A DNA stretch of 64,000 nucleotides from Streptomyces xantholiticus (GCF_014651015.1 NZ_BMWB01000004.1:313742-377741), one strand, 5' to 3'. Positions 24,924-34,149 are shown, counted from the first letter of the stretch. Numbers and translations are program-made. Notes: generated by a model from the sequence alone, not told the origin.

Positions 24924-27194
24924 TCAAAGACTTGGCGTCACCTCAACCGGGATGGCGTTGAGCACCGCCGTACCGGACAGCGGGTCCAGCCGGGAGCCGT
25001 CCAGCAACTGGTTGACGTTGACCCCGGGGCGCTCGGCGGCCACCGACAGACGGGTGCCGGGGCGGTTGTGGCCCCAGCCGTGCGGCAGGCTCACCACACC
25101 GGGGCGTACGGCGTCCGTGATCTCCACGGGTGCCTCGACGCGCCCGCCGTCGGCGGCGACGCTCGCCGTGGCGCCGTCCTCGAGTCCCAGCCGGGTCGCG
25201 TCGTCCGGGTGGACATGGAGGGTGCAGCGGTTCGAACCGCCGTTCAGCGCCGGCACATTGTGGAGCCAGCTGTTGTTGGACCGCAGATGGCGGCGGCCGA
25301 CCAGGACGAGGCCGGCGGGCCGCTCGGCAAGCGCCGCGCGGAGCCGGGGCAGATCGTCGGCGATCGGGCCGGGCAGCAGTTCGACGCGTCCGCTGCGGGT
25401 CCTGAGGATCTGCGGGACACGGGGCCGGAGGGGGCCGAGGTCTACTCCGTGCGGCGTCTGCAGCAGGTCCTCGAGGATGAGGTCGTACGGGCCGAGGCGG
25501 AGCATCATGTCCAGCCGCCGCTCCGGTCCGCTGCGGCCGCCCAGCAGGCGGGCCTGCTCCTCTGCGTCGGCCCCGAACAGCGGCGAGTGCGGGTCCGCGA
25601 CCGCCTTGGCCAGCGTGTCGCGGATGACCATGTCGTCGACGGCGGACGGCTCGGCGCCGTGCATCCCGGACACGGCCAGGACCAGTCGCGCGTGGATCTC
25701 GCACTCGTCCATCAGCCCGGCCTCCAGCGGTACGGCGGCGGGGCTGTAACGGGCCTGGTTGGCGACGGCCAGCGCATTGAAGGCGAAGTCGAAGTGGGGG
25801 CTCTGGGCGGGCGGCGGCGGGGGCAGCACCACGTCCGCGTGGCGTGAGGTCTCATTGAGATACGGGTCGATGCTGACCATCAGCTCCAGCCCGGCCAGGG
25901 CCCGGTCGAGGCGGTCGCCGTCGGGTGCGGACAGCACCGGGTTGGCGGCGATCGCGATCACGGCGCGGATCTGTCCGTCTCCCGGTGTCTCGATCTCCTC
26001 CGCGAGAGCGGCGATCGGCAGTTCGCCCTTGGCCTCGGGGTGGCCGCTGACCCGGCTGCGCCAGCGGCCGAGCGCGAACCCCTTGCCGGGTGCCGCAGGA
26101 CGGGGGGCGCGCTCGGTGGCCGCGAGCGGGAAGAGGGCGCCGCCCGGCCGGTCGAGATTGCCGGTCAGGATGTTGAGGACGTCGACGAGCCAGCTGGCGA
26201 GGGTGCCGTGCTCGACGGTGGAGCTGCCGATGCGCCCGTAGACGGCGGCGGTGGGTGCGCCGGCGAGCTCGCGGGCGATCGTACGGATCTCCTCGGGATC
26301 CATGTCGCAGGCCGCCGCGACGGCCTCCGGTGTGAAGTCCTTGACGGCCGCCTCGACCTCGGCGACGCCCTCGACGTGATCGGCCAGCCCGCCGAGGTCG
26401 GTGAGGCCCTCCTCGAACAGCACCTGGGCGAGCGCGGCGAGCAGCAACGCGTCCGTACCCGGGCGGATCGCGACGTGCCGGTCGGCGAGCTGTGCGGTAC
26501 GGGTGCGGCGCGGGTCGACGACGGTGAGGGTGCCACCGCGGCGGCGGAGCGCCTTGAGCTTTCCGGGGAAGTCGGGCGCGGTGCACAGGCTGCCGTTGGA
26601 CTCCAGCGGGTTGGCCCCGAGCATCAGCAGATGGTCGGTGCGGTCCAGGTCGGGCACCGGGATCGCGACGGCGCTGCCGAAGAGCAGTCCGCTGGAGACG
26701 TGCTTGGGCATCTGGTCGAGGGTGGAGGCGGAGAAGACGTTGCGGGTGCGCAGCGCGGAGAGGAGGACGGGTGGATAGAGGCCGCCGGCCATGGTGTGGA
26801 CGTTGGGGTTGCCGAGCACGACCCCCACGCTGTTCGGCCCGTGCTCCTCGATCAGCGGCCCGATACGGGCGGCGATCAGCCCGAAGGCCTCTTCCCAGGT
26901 GGCGTCGCGCAGCTCGCCGTTCTCACGGATGAGGGGGGTGCGCAGCCGGTCGGGGTCGGCGTCGAGTTCACCGAAGGAGGCCCCCTTGGGGCAGATGAAA
27001 CCCTGGCTGAAGACGTCGTCGCGGTCGCCCCTGGCGCGGGTGACGCGGGTGCCCTCGATGGTGAGGGTGAGCCCGCAGGTGGCTTCGCACAGGGGACAGA
27101 CGCGCAGCGCGGTACGTGTCTCGCGGGCGTCGCGGGCGCCGGGTGCGCCCGGCGGGGACGTCGTCGTACGGGCGGCGGGTGCGGTGCGGGACAT
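24924..27194 (-). CDS. Molybdopterin-dependent oxidoreductase (formate dehydrogenase/nitrate reductase-like)
   Basis: 756 aa from the ATG after GGGAGGG. N-terminal [4Fe-4S] motif CPLCEATCG...GFICPKG (residues ~40-80), then the Mo-bisMGD domains (DPRRTRTA, AIRPGTDALLLAAL) and C-terminal molydop-binding domain (LPHGWGHNRPG). There is no twin-Arg signal, so it is probably cytoplasmic. Family members oxidise or reduce small substrates; which one cannot be said. A CATACCGACCGGT site precedes it and a TetR gene lies upstream on the same strand. No separate Fe-S or membrane subunit is adjacent. Confidence 0.9.
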   Translation of the reverse strand: MSRTAPAARTTTSPPGAPGARDARETRTALRVCPLCEATCGLTLTIEGTRVTRARGDRDDVFSQGFICPKGASFGELDADPDRLRTPLIRENGELRDATWEEAFGLIAARIGPLIEEHGPNSVGVVLGNPNVHTMAGGLYPPVLLSALRTRNVFSASTLDQMPKHVSSGLLFGSAVAIPVPDLDRTDHLLMLGANPLESNGSLCTAPDFPGKLKALRRRGGTLTVVDPRRTRTAQLADRHVAIRPGTDALLLAALAQVLFEEGLTDLGGLADHVEGVAEVEAAVKDFTPEAVAAACDMDPEEIRTIARELAGAPTAAVYGRIGSSTVEHGTLASWLVDVLNILTGNLDRPGGALFPLAATERAPRPAAPGKGFALGRWRSRVSGHPEAKGELPIAALAEEIETPGDGQIRAVIAIAANPVLSAPDGDRLDRALAGLELMVSIDPYLNETSRHADVVLPPPPPAQSPHFDFAFNALAVANQARYSPAAVPLEAGLMDECEIHARLVLAVSGMHGAEPSAVDDMVIRDTLAKAVADPHSPLFGADAEEQARLLGGRSGPERRLDMMLRLGPYDLILEDLLQTPHGVDLGPLRPRVPQILRTRSGRVELLPGPIADDLPRLRAALAERPAGLVLVGRRHLRSNNSWLHNVPALNGGSNRCTLHVHPDDATRLGLEDGATASVAADGGRVEAPVEITDAVRPGVVSLPHGWGHNRPGTRLSVAAERPGVNVNQLLDGSRLDPLSGTAVLNAIPVEVTPSL

Positions 27195-27247
27195 GAGCCC
27201 TCCCGGGGCGGCGGCAGCGGCGGCGGCAATGTGCCGGCCCGGCCGAG

Positions 27248-27263
27248 CATACCGACCGGTATG
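27248..27263. promoter_or_regulatory. Operator-like palindrome before the molybdopterin oxidoreductase gene
   Basis: CATACCGACCGGTATG: arms CATACCG/CGGTATG around AC, 54 bp upstream of the start. Shares 13 identical bases with 16128-16140 and 12 of 13 with 3337-3349 (reverse strand). Confidence 0.65.
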
Positions 27264-27306
27264 CATGCACGGAAGACCGTTCGCCGTACCCGCGGACCGT
27301 CCGCCC

Positions 27307-27948
27307 TCAGTCGAGGATCCGCGCCAGATAGGCGCGCAGCAGCTCACGCGTCTCGCTCACGATCGCCTCGTCCCCCGACGGCACCACCCGGAAGGCCAAC
27401 TGGAGCAGCGCGTCCGCCGCCTCCACCGACACGAGGACCGCACGGCGAAGCTCCGCGTCCGCCGCCCGCCCCAGCTGCGCCGCGAGCAGTTCCGTCAGCC
27501 GCCCGGCCACTTCATGGTTGGCGCCGGCGGCAGGAGCGCCCACCGGGACCTGCGACCCGAAGTCGACCAGGGCGAACCCGGGCACGCTGCGCTTCATGGC
27601 CAGGTACTCGTCGAGCACGACGTCGACCGCACCGCGCCAGTCGTCGGCCCGTACGCCGGGCAGGCGTGCCGCGATCCGCTCGGCGTATCCATCCAGGTTG
27701 CGGCGCGCGAGCGCGTCGACCAGTGCACGCTTGTTGCCGAAGAAGCGGTAGACGGATCCGATCGGCACCCCTGCCCGCGCCGCGACCGTACGGGTGGACA
27801 GCTCCTCGTAGCCCTTCTCGTCGAGGACCTCCGCACAGGCGTCCAGGATCCGGGCGAGCCGGTCGGCGCTGCGCTGCTGGACGGGCGCGCGGCGCAGATG
27901 TGCCACGGAACGAAGCGGAGGACCGGCCTGGGACACGCGGTCCATCAT
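27307..27948 (-). CDS. TetR family regulator between molybdopterin oxidoreductase and hmgA
   Basis: 213 aa. Start by context: two adjacent ATG codons (27948, 27945) after GGAG; the second has better spacing, the first gives MMDRVSQ. A longer reading runs into the hmgA promoter. HTH ELSTRTVAARAGVPIGSVYRFFGNKRALVDALA is clear. It is divergent from hmgA (93 bp between starts) and 112 bp upstream of the oxidoreductase on the same strand, so it may control either. The inverted repeats in the hmgA leader are candidate sites; the 27248 word belongs to another group. Confidence 0.88.
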   Translation of the reverse strand: MMDRVSQAGPPLRSVAHLRRAPVQQRSADRLARILDACAEVLDEKGYEELSTRTVAARAGVPIGSVYRFFGNKRALVDALARRNLDGYAERIAARLPGVRADDWRGAVDVVLDEYLAMKRSVPGFALVDFGSQVPVGAPAAGANHEVAGRLTELLAAQLGRAADAELRRAVLVSVEAADALLQLAFRVVPSGDEAIVSETRELLRAYLARILD

Positions 27949-28005
27949 GCCGCTCCGTTGCCGTTGACGGGGAGAACCTGTAATCCTACGGTTGTCCATA
28001 GGAAT

Positions 28006-28020
28006 GGATTGCACAAATCC
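28006..28020. promoter_or_regulatory. GGATT-N5-AATCC inverted repeat upstream of hmgA
   Basis: Perfect 5-bp arms (GGATT GCACA AATCC) 20 bp upstream of the hmgA start, in the divergent region with the TetR gene. A second, weaker pair (TCCTA...TAGGA) lies just before it. Candidate operator for the TetR or the downstream GntR. Confidence 0.4.
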
Positions 28021-28040
28021 TTCAGCACCAGGAGCGGGCG

Positions 28041-29369
28041 ATGAGCGGCACCGAGCAGGCGCGGAAGATTGTCGAGGGGCTGACCGATCAGTGGTTCTCC
28101 CCCGGCTTCGGCAACGAGCACAGTTCGGAGGCGGAGCCCGGCGCCCTTCCTCAAGGGCGCAACTCCCCCCAGCGCGCCCCCCACGGTCTCTATGCGGAGC
28201 AGCTCAGCGGCTCGGCCTTCACCGAGCCCCGCGCGCACAATCACCGCTCGTGGCTGTACCGGATCCGCCCCTCGGCCGCCCACCCCCCGTTCGTCCGCGT
28301 CGACAACGGCCATGTTCGCAGCGCCCCCTTCACCGAGACCGTGCCCGACCCCAACCGGCTGCGCTGGAACCCGCTGCCCGAGCCCGCGCCCGGCACCGAC
28401 TGGCTGGCCGGTCTGTGGACCCTCGGCGGCAACGGCGACGCCACCCGGCGCACCGGTATGGCCGTGCACCTCTACCACGCCAATACGTCGATGACCGACC
28501 GGGTGTTCAGCGACGCCGACGGCGAACTGCTGATCGTTCCCGAGCGCGGCGGGCTGCTGCTGGTGACCGAACTCGGCCTGCTGCCGGCCCGCCCCGGCGA
28601 GGTCGCACTGATCCCCCGCGGTGTCCGCTTCCGCGTCGAGCTCCTGGACGAGACCGCCCGAGGCTACGTCTGCGAGAACTACGGCCGGCCCTTCCAGCTC
28701 CCCGACCTCGGCCCGATCGGTGCCAACGGACTGGCGAACGCCCGTGACTTCCTGGCCCCCGTCGCCGCGTACGAGGACGTCGAGCGCCCGGTGGAGGTGG
28801 TCAACAAGTTCTGCGGCAACCTGTGGGCGGCGACGTACGACCACTCCCCGCTGGACGTGGTCGCCTGGCACGGAAGCCATGTCCCGTACGTCTACGACCT
28901 GCGCCGATTCAATGTGCTCGGTTCGATCTCGTACGACCACCCCGACCCCTCGATCTTCACCGTGCTGACCTCGCCGTCCGACACCCCCGGCCTCGCGGGT
29001 GTCGACTTCGTCGTCTTCGCGCCGCGGTGGCTCGTCGGCGAGGACACCTTCCGCCCGCCGTACTTCCACCGCAATGTGATGAGCGAGTACATGGGCCTGA
29101 TCGAGGGCGCGTACGACGCCAAGGCCGAAGGTTTCGTACCGGGCGGCGGCTCGCTGCACAACATGATGTCCGCGCACGGCCCCGACCGGGAGACGTTCGA
29201 CAGAGCGAGCGCCGCCGAGCTGAAGCCGCAGAAGATCGACGACGGCCTTGCCTTCATGTTCGAGACCCGCTGGCCGGTGACCGCGACCGGGCAGGCGGCG
29301 AACGCCGACCACCTGCAGAAGGGGTACGACGACGTGTGGCAGGGTCTTGAGCGCCACTTCAGGCCGTAG
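28041..29369 (+). CDS. hmgA: Homogentisate 1,2-dioxygenase
   Basis: 442 aa, the expected length. It opens the aromatic ring of homogentisate to maleylacetoacetate, the central step of tyrosine/phenylalanine degradation. Iron ligands match the family: [12 protein letters not shown] (His and Glu) and [12 protein letters not shown] (His). N-terminus [22 protein letters not shown] is characteristic. A GntR/UTRA regulator follows 27 bp downstream on the same strand. No maleylacetoacetate isomerase or fumarylacetoacetase gene lies in this window, so the pathway genes are dispersed. Confidence 0.97.
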   Translation: MSGTEQARKIVEGLTDQWFSPGFGNEHSSEAEPGALPQGRNSPQRAPHGLYAEQLSGSAFTEPRAHNHRSWLYRIRPSAAHPPFVRVDNGHVRSAPFTETVPDPNRLRWNPLPEPAPGTDWLAGLWTLGGNGDATRRTGMAVHLYHANTSMTDRVFSDADGELLIVPERGGLLLVTELGLLPARPGEVALIPRGVRFRVELLDETARGYVCENYGRPFQLPDLGPIGANGLANARDFLAPVAAYEDVERPVEVVNKFCGNLWAATYDHSPLDVVAWHGSHVPYVYDLRRFNVLGSISYDHPDPSIFTVLTSPSDTPGLAGVDFVVFAPRWLVGEDTFRPPYFHRNVMSEYMGLIEGAYDAKAEGFVPGGGSLHNMMSAHGPDRETFDRASAAELKPQKIDDGLAFMFETRWPVTATGQAANADHLQKGYDDVWQGLERHFRP

Positions 29370-29396
29370 TGGAGAGATGCCGTGTACGGAGATGCC

Positions 29397-30149
29397 GTGA
29401 CCTCCTTCGCCCCCGACTCGCTGGTCCTGAACCGCAAGCTGCCGCTGTGGTATCAGGTCTCGCAGTCGCTGCGCGCCTCGATACTGGGCCGGACCCCCGA
29501 GGCGTCGCTGCGGCTGCCCACCGAGGAGCAGCTGGCCCAGCACTACGGCGTGAGCGTCCTGACCATGCGCCAGGCACTCAAGGAGCTGGAGGAGGAGGGC
29601 CTGATCAGCCGGCACCGACGGCGCGGCACCTTCATCGAACCGGGAGCACGGCGAGGAGCGCCCCGTCGGCTCCTCGGCTCCATCGACGCGATCGTCGCCC
29701 AGCAGTCCGGTGAGCACACCACCATCCTCGACCACGGCCCGGAGCCGGTGCCCGGCGAACTCACGGAGTACTTCCCGGGCGCCGCCGAGGTCGTGATGTA
29801 CCGGCGGCTGCGCTGCGACGGCGACAGCGGCGAACCCACCAATTGGGCCGAGAACGCCCTGCATCCGGACGTCGCCGCCGGCCTGGACCTCGCGGATCTG
29901 GAACGCTGGCCGATGACCAAGGTGCTGCGGGACGCGCTCGGCGTCCGGATCAGCCGCATCACGGACACCGTGGAGGCCCGGCTCGCCGACCCGCGGACCG
30001 CGGAGCTGCTGCGGGTTCCGCTGCTGAGCCCGATCCTCCACTACACCGGGGTGACGTACGACGAGTCCGGTCGGGTCGTGGACGTGGCCCGCATCCGCTA
30101 CCGCGGGGACCGGTTCTCCTTCTCCGTCACCTTGGACGCCGCGGAGTAG
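29397..30149 (+). CDS. GntR family regulator with UTRA domain
   Basis: 250 aa from the GTG (MTSFAPDSLVLNRK) preceded by GGAG at 6 nt spacing; an earlier GTG at 29382 lies before that site. Winged HTH at residues ~15-80 (LPTEEQLAQHYGVSVLTMRQALKELEEEGLISRHRRRGTF), UTRA ligand domain after ~90 (LPTEEQ-type HutC subfamily). It lies immediately after hmgA, so homogentisate/tyrosine catabolism is the likely regulon. Its effector is unknown. Confidence 0.88.
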   Translation: MTSFAPDSLVLNRKLPLWYQVSQSLRASILGRTPEASLRLPTEEQLAQHYGVSVLTMRQALKELEEEGLISRHRRRGTFIEPGARRGAPRRLLGSIDAIVAQQSGEHTTILDHGPEPVPGELTEYFPGAAEVVMYRRLRCDGDSGEPTNWAENALHPDVAAGLDLADLERWPMTKVLRDALGVRISRITDTVEARLADPRTAELLRVPLLSPILHYTGVTYDESGRVVDVARIRYRGDRFSFSVTLDAAE

Positions 30150-30171
30150 CCGGGCTGACTAGCATGCGACG

Positions 30172-31353
30172 GTGACTGCTCTCTCCGAGGACGTGCCGCT
30201 GCTCGACGACCTCATGCCGTGGTCCGTCGCGCCGCTTCGGCTGGGCCGGAGCTGGGTGATGGCACCGGATGCGGCGTCGCTGCGGGCCCGTTGGGACGCT
30301 CTGGTACGGGCGGAGGGCAGTGAGCGCGAGGCACTGTTCCGCCCGACCAGGCTGCGCGGACCGCAGAGCGCGGTGGCGCAACTTCCGGATCAGCCGACCG
30401 GTACGGGGCGCCTCGCGCGCGAGACCGGGCGCTGCCCCGAGCCCGTGAGGGTGCTGCACGGTGCGTTCGACGAGCAATGGCTGATCCCGGACCACCGGCT
30501 GATCGACGTGGCACGGCCCGAGCTGTGGCGGGTCCGGGACGAGCGGCAACTGTTCGTCGTCGAGACGGGGCCGGCCGTGGTGGTGTCCGGGCTGCTGCCG
30601 GACGGGCGTTCGCCCGCGGGCCGGCCCGGCCGTGTCCGGCCGCTGTACCGGCGGCCGGGCGGCCGCGACCCCAACCTGGCACCGGGCCTGACCGAGCTGC
30701 TGGGCGAGCGGTACGGACACGAGGTGGGCGCGGAAGATGTCGCCGCGTGGGTGGTGGCGGCCGCGGAACCGTCGGCCGCGGGATGCGTGGTGCCGCTCAC
30801 CGCGGACGCCGACGTCTGGGCCCGTGGGGTCGCCCTGGGGCGCGAGCTGATCCGGGTCATGCTGCGCGGCGCGCGGGGCGGCGAACGCCCGAGACTGCCG
30901 GGCGGCCGCCGCCCGTACGTCCGTGCGGCCCTGCCGGCCCGGCCCGCTTCGATCGACTACGTCCCCGACGACGAGACGCTCGTCGTCGGGGACACCGGCC
31001 GCCTGTCCCCGGTGCCGGCGGGGGCGTGGGATTTCGAGGTCGGCGGGGTGCGGGTGCTGGAGCTCTGGTTCGGAGCGCGGGCGGGGGTGGCGCAGCCGGG
31101 GACGCTGGAGGAGGTGCGGCCCGCGGTCTGGCCGCAGCAGTGGACGTCCGAGCTGCTGGAGCTGGTCACCGTACTCGCGATGCTGGCGGAACTGGCGCCG
31201 CGGCGGGCGGCGTTGGCGGCGGCCGGCCATCGGCTGCCCGCCGCCGCGCTCCGCTCGGCGGGCATCCTTCCACCACCGGGCCGGTCGCGCCGGCCGGCGT
31301 CGGTCCTGGATCACGTGGAGGAGGGTCCGGAGGGCCAGTTCGCACTGCTGTGA
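30172..31353 (+). CDS. Orphan type ISP restriction-modification C-terminal domain-like protein
   Basis: 393 aa, no signal or membrane segment. I recognise the layout (DLMPWSVAPLRLGRSW, ...VRILHG-like FDEQWLIPDHRLIDVARPELWRV, PGRVRPLYRRPGG, GGRRPYVRAALPARP, AWDFEVGGVRVLELW, QQWTSELLELV) as the stand-alone protein annotated in Streptomyces as a type ISP restriction/modification enzyme, matching only the C-terminal specificity portion. The methylase and helicase/nuclease parts are absent here, so it is unlikely to restrict DNA alone. It starts with GTG 22 bp after the GntR stop. Confidence 0.7.
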   Translation: MTALSEDVPLLDDLMPWSVAPLRLGRSWVMAPDAASLRARWDALVRAEGSEREALFRPTRLRGPQSAVAQLPDQPTGTGRLARETGRCPEPVRVLHGAFDEQWLIPDHRLIDVARPELWRVRDERQLFVVETGPAVVVSGLLPDGRSPAGRPGRVRPLYRRPGGRDPNLAPGLTELLGERYGHEVGAEDVAAWVVAAAEPSAAGCVVPLTADADVWARGVALGRELIRVMLRGARGGERPRLPGGRRPYVRAALPARPASIDYVPDDETLVVGDTGRLSPVPAGAWDFEVGGVRVLELWFGARAGVAQPGTLEEVRPAVWPQQWTSELLELVTVLAMLAELAPRRAALAAAGHRLPAAALRSAGILPPPGRSRRPASVLDHVEEGPEGQFALL

Positions 31354-31522
31354 CGGTGGTACGCGCGGGGCGCGGGCCCCTGCGGCGGGCTTGTTCCGCC
31401 ACCCGCCCCTGACCGGAACCGCGCTCCGCCCGGACCCGTTCAGGGGGGCTCCGCCCCGTGCAGTTTCCTAAGTGTCGGTTACCGGGCACCCTGCCGACAC
31501 CCCTTTCACCAGCGAAAACACG

Positions 31523-32065
31523 ATGACCGCCGCATCCGTCGCTACTCACGTCCTCACCGGACGTGAGTACCTGCGGGTGTCCCAGGACAACTCTGGCCAT
31601 CAGCGGTCCGTCACAGAGCAACACGACGACAACGCGAGAACGGCCGAGCGCCACAACATCACGATCACTGGCACGCCGTACGTCGACAACGACCGGTCGG
31701 CCAGCCGGTACGCGAGCAACGCGCGCGACGACTGGGCGCGCCTGGTGGCTGATCTTGAGTCCGGCGCGTTCATCGAGGACGTACTGATCCTTTGGGAGTA
31801 CTCCCCGGAACAGCCGTAAGACGTCTGAGCGGCTGCACCTGATGGAGCTGTGCGAGGCACGCGGAAAGAAGATCTTCATCACGAGTGACGGTCCTCTGTA
31901 CGACCTGGCGCACTGGAAGGACCGGCGCAACCTGCGCGAGGACGCCTGGGACTTCGAGACGGAGTCCGACGAGGTGAGCATGCGCAACCGGCGCACGTCT
32001 GCCGCCCAGGCCGAGCAGGGGCGCCCGAACGCCAGAAGCCTGTGGCTGAAATCGAGGTGCAGTGA
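31523..32065 (+). pseudogene. Decayed large serine recombinase (phage/ICE integrase) remnant
   Basis: The frame from ATG 31523 carries a resolvase N-terminus (YLRVSQDNSGHQRSVTEQ, YVDNDRSASRYASNARDD, then VLILWE). An extra base in the C run at 31803-31806 shifts it to an early TAA (31817-31819), while the expected sequence (SRKTSERLHLMELCEARGKK, then IFITSDGPLYDLA) continues in the +1 frame to 32078. Near 32020 the +1 frame loses similarity, and the original frame ends with VAEIEVQ and a TGA at 32063-32065. This suggests that an internal deletion removed most of the C-terminal domain. Not functional as it stands. Confidence 0.8.
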
Positions 32066-32307
32066 TGGACGTGGGTAGTGAGGAAATGGCCAATGCGGTG
32101 CGAGGGGCAGGCGTATTCCCTCCGGAATGGGGCGTGCCTGCCGGACGTCAATTCAGTGAGGAGCGGGCGCGCTGGGTGCGTGACAGAGTCCGGGAACACA
32201 TGGGACTGAAGAACGTTCAGCATCGAGCGGCAGCCCAGGCCGCTATCAGGGTCGAGCATCTGCGCCGCCGCATGCATCTGCACATGCTCCGATGCGAGCC
32301 GTTCTGA
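32065..32307 (+). CDS. Small hypothetical protein coupled to the recombinase remnant
   Basis: 80 aa. The ATG overlaps the recombinase TGA (TGATG), with GAGGTG just upstream. Contains FPPEWGVPAGRQFSEERARWVRDRV and a basic, His/Met-rich tail; no known domain. Probably a leftover cargo gene of the mobile element. It is followed by a strong hairpin at 32315. Confidence 0.5.
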   Translation: MDVGSEEMANAVRGAGVFPPEWGVPAGRQFSEERARWVRDRVREHMGLKNVQHRAAAQAAIRVEHLRRRMHLHMLRCEPF

Positions 32308-32314
32308 TAGAAAC

Positions 32315-32359
32315 TGGCCCCGTATCCCCTCGCGTATGCGGGGCGGATACCGGGGGCCA
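32315..32359 (+). terminator. Large stem-loop after the mobile remnant
   Basis: Outer arms TGGCCCCGTATCC and GGATACCGGGGGCCA (32315-32327, 32345-32359), inner CCCC/GGGG pair around CGCGTATGCG. It begins 8 bp past the small ORF stop. A terminator is the likeliest reading. Confidence 0.65.
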
Positions 32360-32621
32360 TTTCGGCGTGCGGCTTTTGCCGCTGCCTGAGCCCTGGTGTA
32401 GTCAGCCGTGCTCCATGTTTTTCATGGTAACGTTGCCCGACGCAAAGTTGAGGACACGGCCTGGCCGGTCGCCCGTCCGTTCGCCGGCGCGGTGTGCTGC
32501 CGGTTGGTGCTGCCGGCGGTGCTGGGTGCCGCTTTCTGTGCTTTGATCCACCCGGTCCCGACCCCGCCCGCCACCCCCGGGTGGTGACAAAGGTGGCACG
32601 TACACGATATGCACGGCTGTC
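32360..32621. other. Intergenic region before the CoA-transferase gene
   Basis: No convincing gene. A 260-bp stretch, partly lower in GC than its neighbours (CATGTTTTTCATGGTAACG), probably residual mobile-element DNA plus the CoA-transferase promoter. I could not place a clear -35/-10 pair. Confidence 0.4.
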
Positions 32622-33824
32622 ATGAGCCGACAGCCACAGCCACTGCCCCTCGACGGCATCACCGTCGTCGCCGTCGAGCAGGCGGTCTCCGCCCCGTTCG
32701 CCACGCGCCAGCTGGCCGACCTCGGGGCACGTGTGATCAAGGTGGAGCGCCCCGACGGCGGGGACTTCGCCCGCGGCTACGACACCGCCGCCCGTGGTCT
32801 CGCCTCGCACTTCGTGTGGTGCAACCGCGGCAAGGAGTCGATCGCGGTGGACCTGAAGGACCCCCGCGGCCTCGACATCGTGCACCGGCTCGTCTCGGAC
32901 GCCGACGTGTTCGTCCAGAACCTGGCCCAGGGCGCGGCCGCCCGGCTCGGCCTGGACGCCGCGGCCCTGTGCTCCCGGCATCCGCGGCTGGTCGCCGTCG
33001 ACATCTCCGGGTACGGATCGGCGGGCCCATACGCGCACAAGCGGGCCTACGACATGCTCGTGCAGTGCGAGGCCGGCCTGGTCTCCGTGACCGGCACGCC
33101 CGAGCAGCCGGTGAAGGCCGGCATCCCGGCGGCCGACATCGCCGCCGCGATGTATGCCTTCTCCGGCGTCTTGGCGGCCCTGCTGCGCCGCGGTGTCACG
33201 GGGCGCGGCGGGCCGGTGGAGATCTCCATGCTGGAGTCGCTCGCCGAGTGGATGGGGCATCCGCTGCACCACGGGATGCATGGAGGTGAACCCCCGGCGC
33301 GCACCGGTCTCGCGCACGCCGTCATCGCTCCCTACGACGCGTACGCCACATCCGACGGCGGCCAGGTGCTGCTGTCGGTGCAGAACGACCGCGAGTGGCG
33401 GCGGCTCGCCGAACAGGTGCTGGACCGGCCGGAGTTGGCACTGGATCCGGCGTTCGCCACCAACACGGCCCGCACGGCGAACCGTGAGCGGACGGATGCG
33501 GCGGTGGCCAAGGCGCTGGCCGGGCTGGACACCGAGGAGGCGGTCGCACGTCTGGAGGCGGCGGGCATCGCCTGCGCACGGCTCAACAGCATGACCGATG
33601 TGGCCGCTCATCCTCAGCTCGAGGCGCGTGACCGGTGGCGCGAGGTGGGGTCACCGGTCGGACCGCTGCGGGCGATGCTGCCCCCGATCACCCTGCCGGG
33701 CGGGGAGCCGGCTCGGATGGGGGCGGTTCCCGGCCTGGGCGAGCACACCGACGCGCTGCTGCGGGCCCTGGGGATGACGGATGAAGCTGCAGCGGTACTG
33801 CGCCGGGACGGTGTGGTCGCCTGA
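32622..33824 (+). CDS. CaiB/BaiF (family III) CoA-transferase
   Basis: 400 aa. N-terminal LPLDGITVVAVEQAVSAPFATRQLADLGARVIKVE and the catalytic Asp in KRAYDMLVQCEAG (~residue 147) are as expected. The C-terminal half has GLPHLPLPLDEHTDALL-like GLGEHTDALLRALG. It moves CoA between carboxylic acids, probably in organic-acid breakdown. It is an isolated gene just after the recombinase remnant, so the substrate cannot be inferred from partners. Confidence 0.9.
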   Translation: MSRQPQPLPLDGITVVAVEQAVSAPFATRQLADLGARVIKVERPDGGDFARGYDTAARGLASHFVWCNRGKESIAVDLKDPRGLDIVHRLVSDADVFVQNLAQGAAARLGLDAAALCSRHPRLVAVDISGYGSAGPYAHKRAYDMLVQCEAGLVSVTGTPEQPVKAGIPAADIAAAMYAFSGVLAALLRRGVTGRGGPVEISMLESLAEWMGHPLHHGMHGGEPPARTGLAHAVIAPYDAYATSDGGQVLLSVQNDREWRRLAEQVLDRPELALDPAFATNTARTANRERTDAAVAKALAGLDTEEAVARLEAAGIACARLNSMTDVAAHPQLEARDRWREVGSPVGPLRAMLPPITLPGGEPARMGAVPGLGEHTDALLRALGMTDEAAAVLRRDGVVA

Positions 33825-33885
33825 GCGGGGTGGACGCGGTCGTCCCGACGCCGGGGAGCCGGTGGGTTGCGAAAGCCGGGCCGGG

Positions 33886-34149
33886 TCAGCCGCGGCTGCC
33901 GAACAGTGAGCGGCGCAGCCGTCGCAGCGGCGCGAAGAGCGAGACCCGCGCGCTCTTGCTCCTGCGGCTGTGCGTCACATCACGTGAGGTCAGTTCGCGC
34001 ATCAGCAGCGTCGCTTCGGCCGCCTCGCCCTGCGGGACGGCTGGGCCGCCGAGCACCGAGAGGTGGCGGTCGAGACGCGAGCTGGTCGCACCGCTCCCGC
34101 AGGTGATGGCAGGCACTCGCGCCCTGCTCCGCACTGTTATCTGTTCCAT
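33886..34149 (-). CDS. Small conserved hypothetical protein
   Basis: 87 aa from the ATG (MEQITVRSRARVPAITCG) after GGGGAGTGAC; the GTG reading at 34161 precedes that site. The N-terminal part has one Cys in AITCGSGATSSRLDRHLSVL; the tail is strongly basic (RSLFGSRG). I believe it is a widespread Streptomyces protein of unknown function. It lies between the CoA-transferase and the kinase, divergent from the kinase across ~280 bp. Confidence 0.6.
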   Translation of the reverse strand: MEQITVRSRARVPAITCGSGATSSRLDRHLSVLGGPAVPQGEAAEATLLMRELTSRDVTHSRRSKSARVSLFAPLRRLRRSLFGSRG

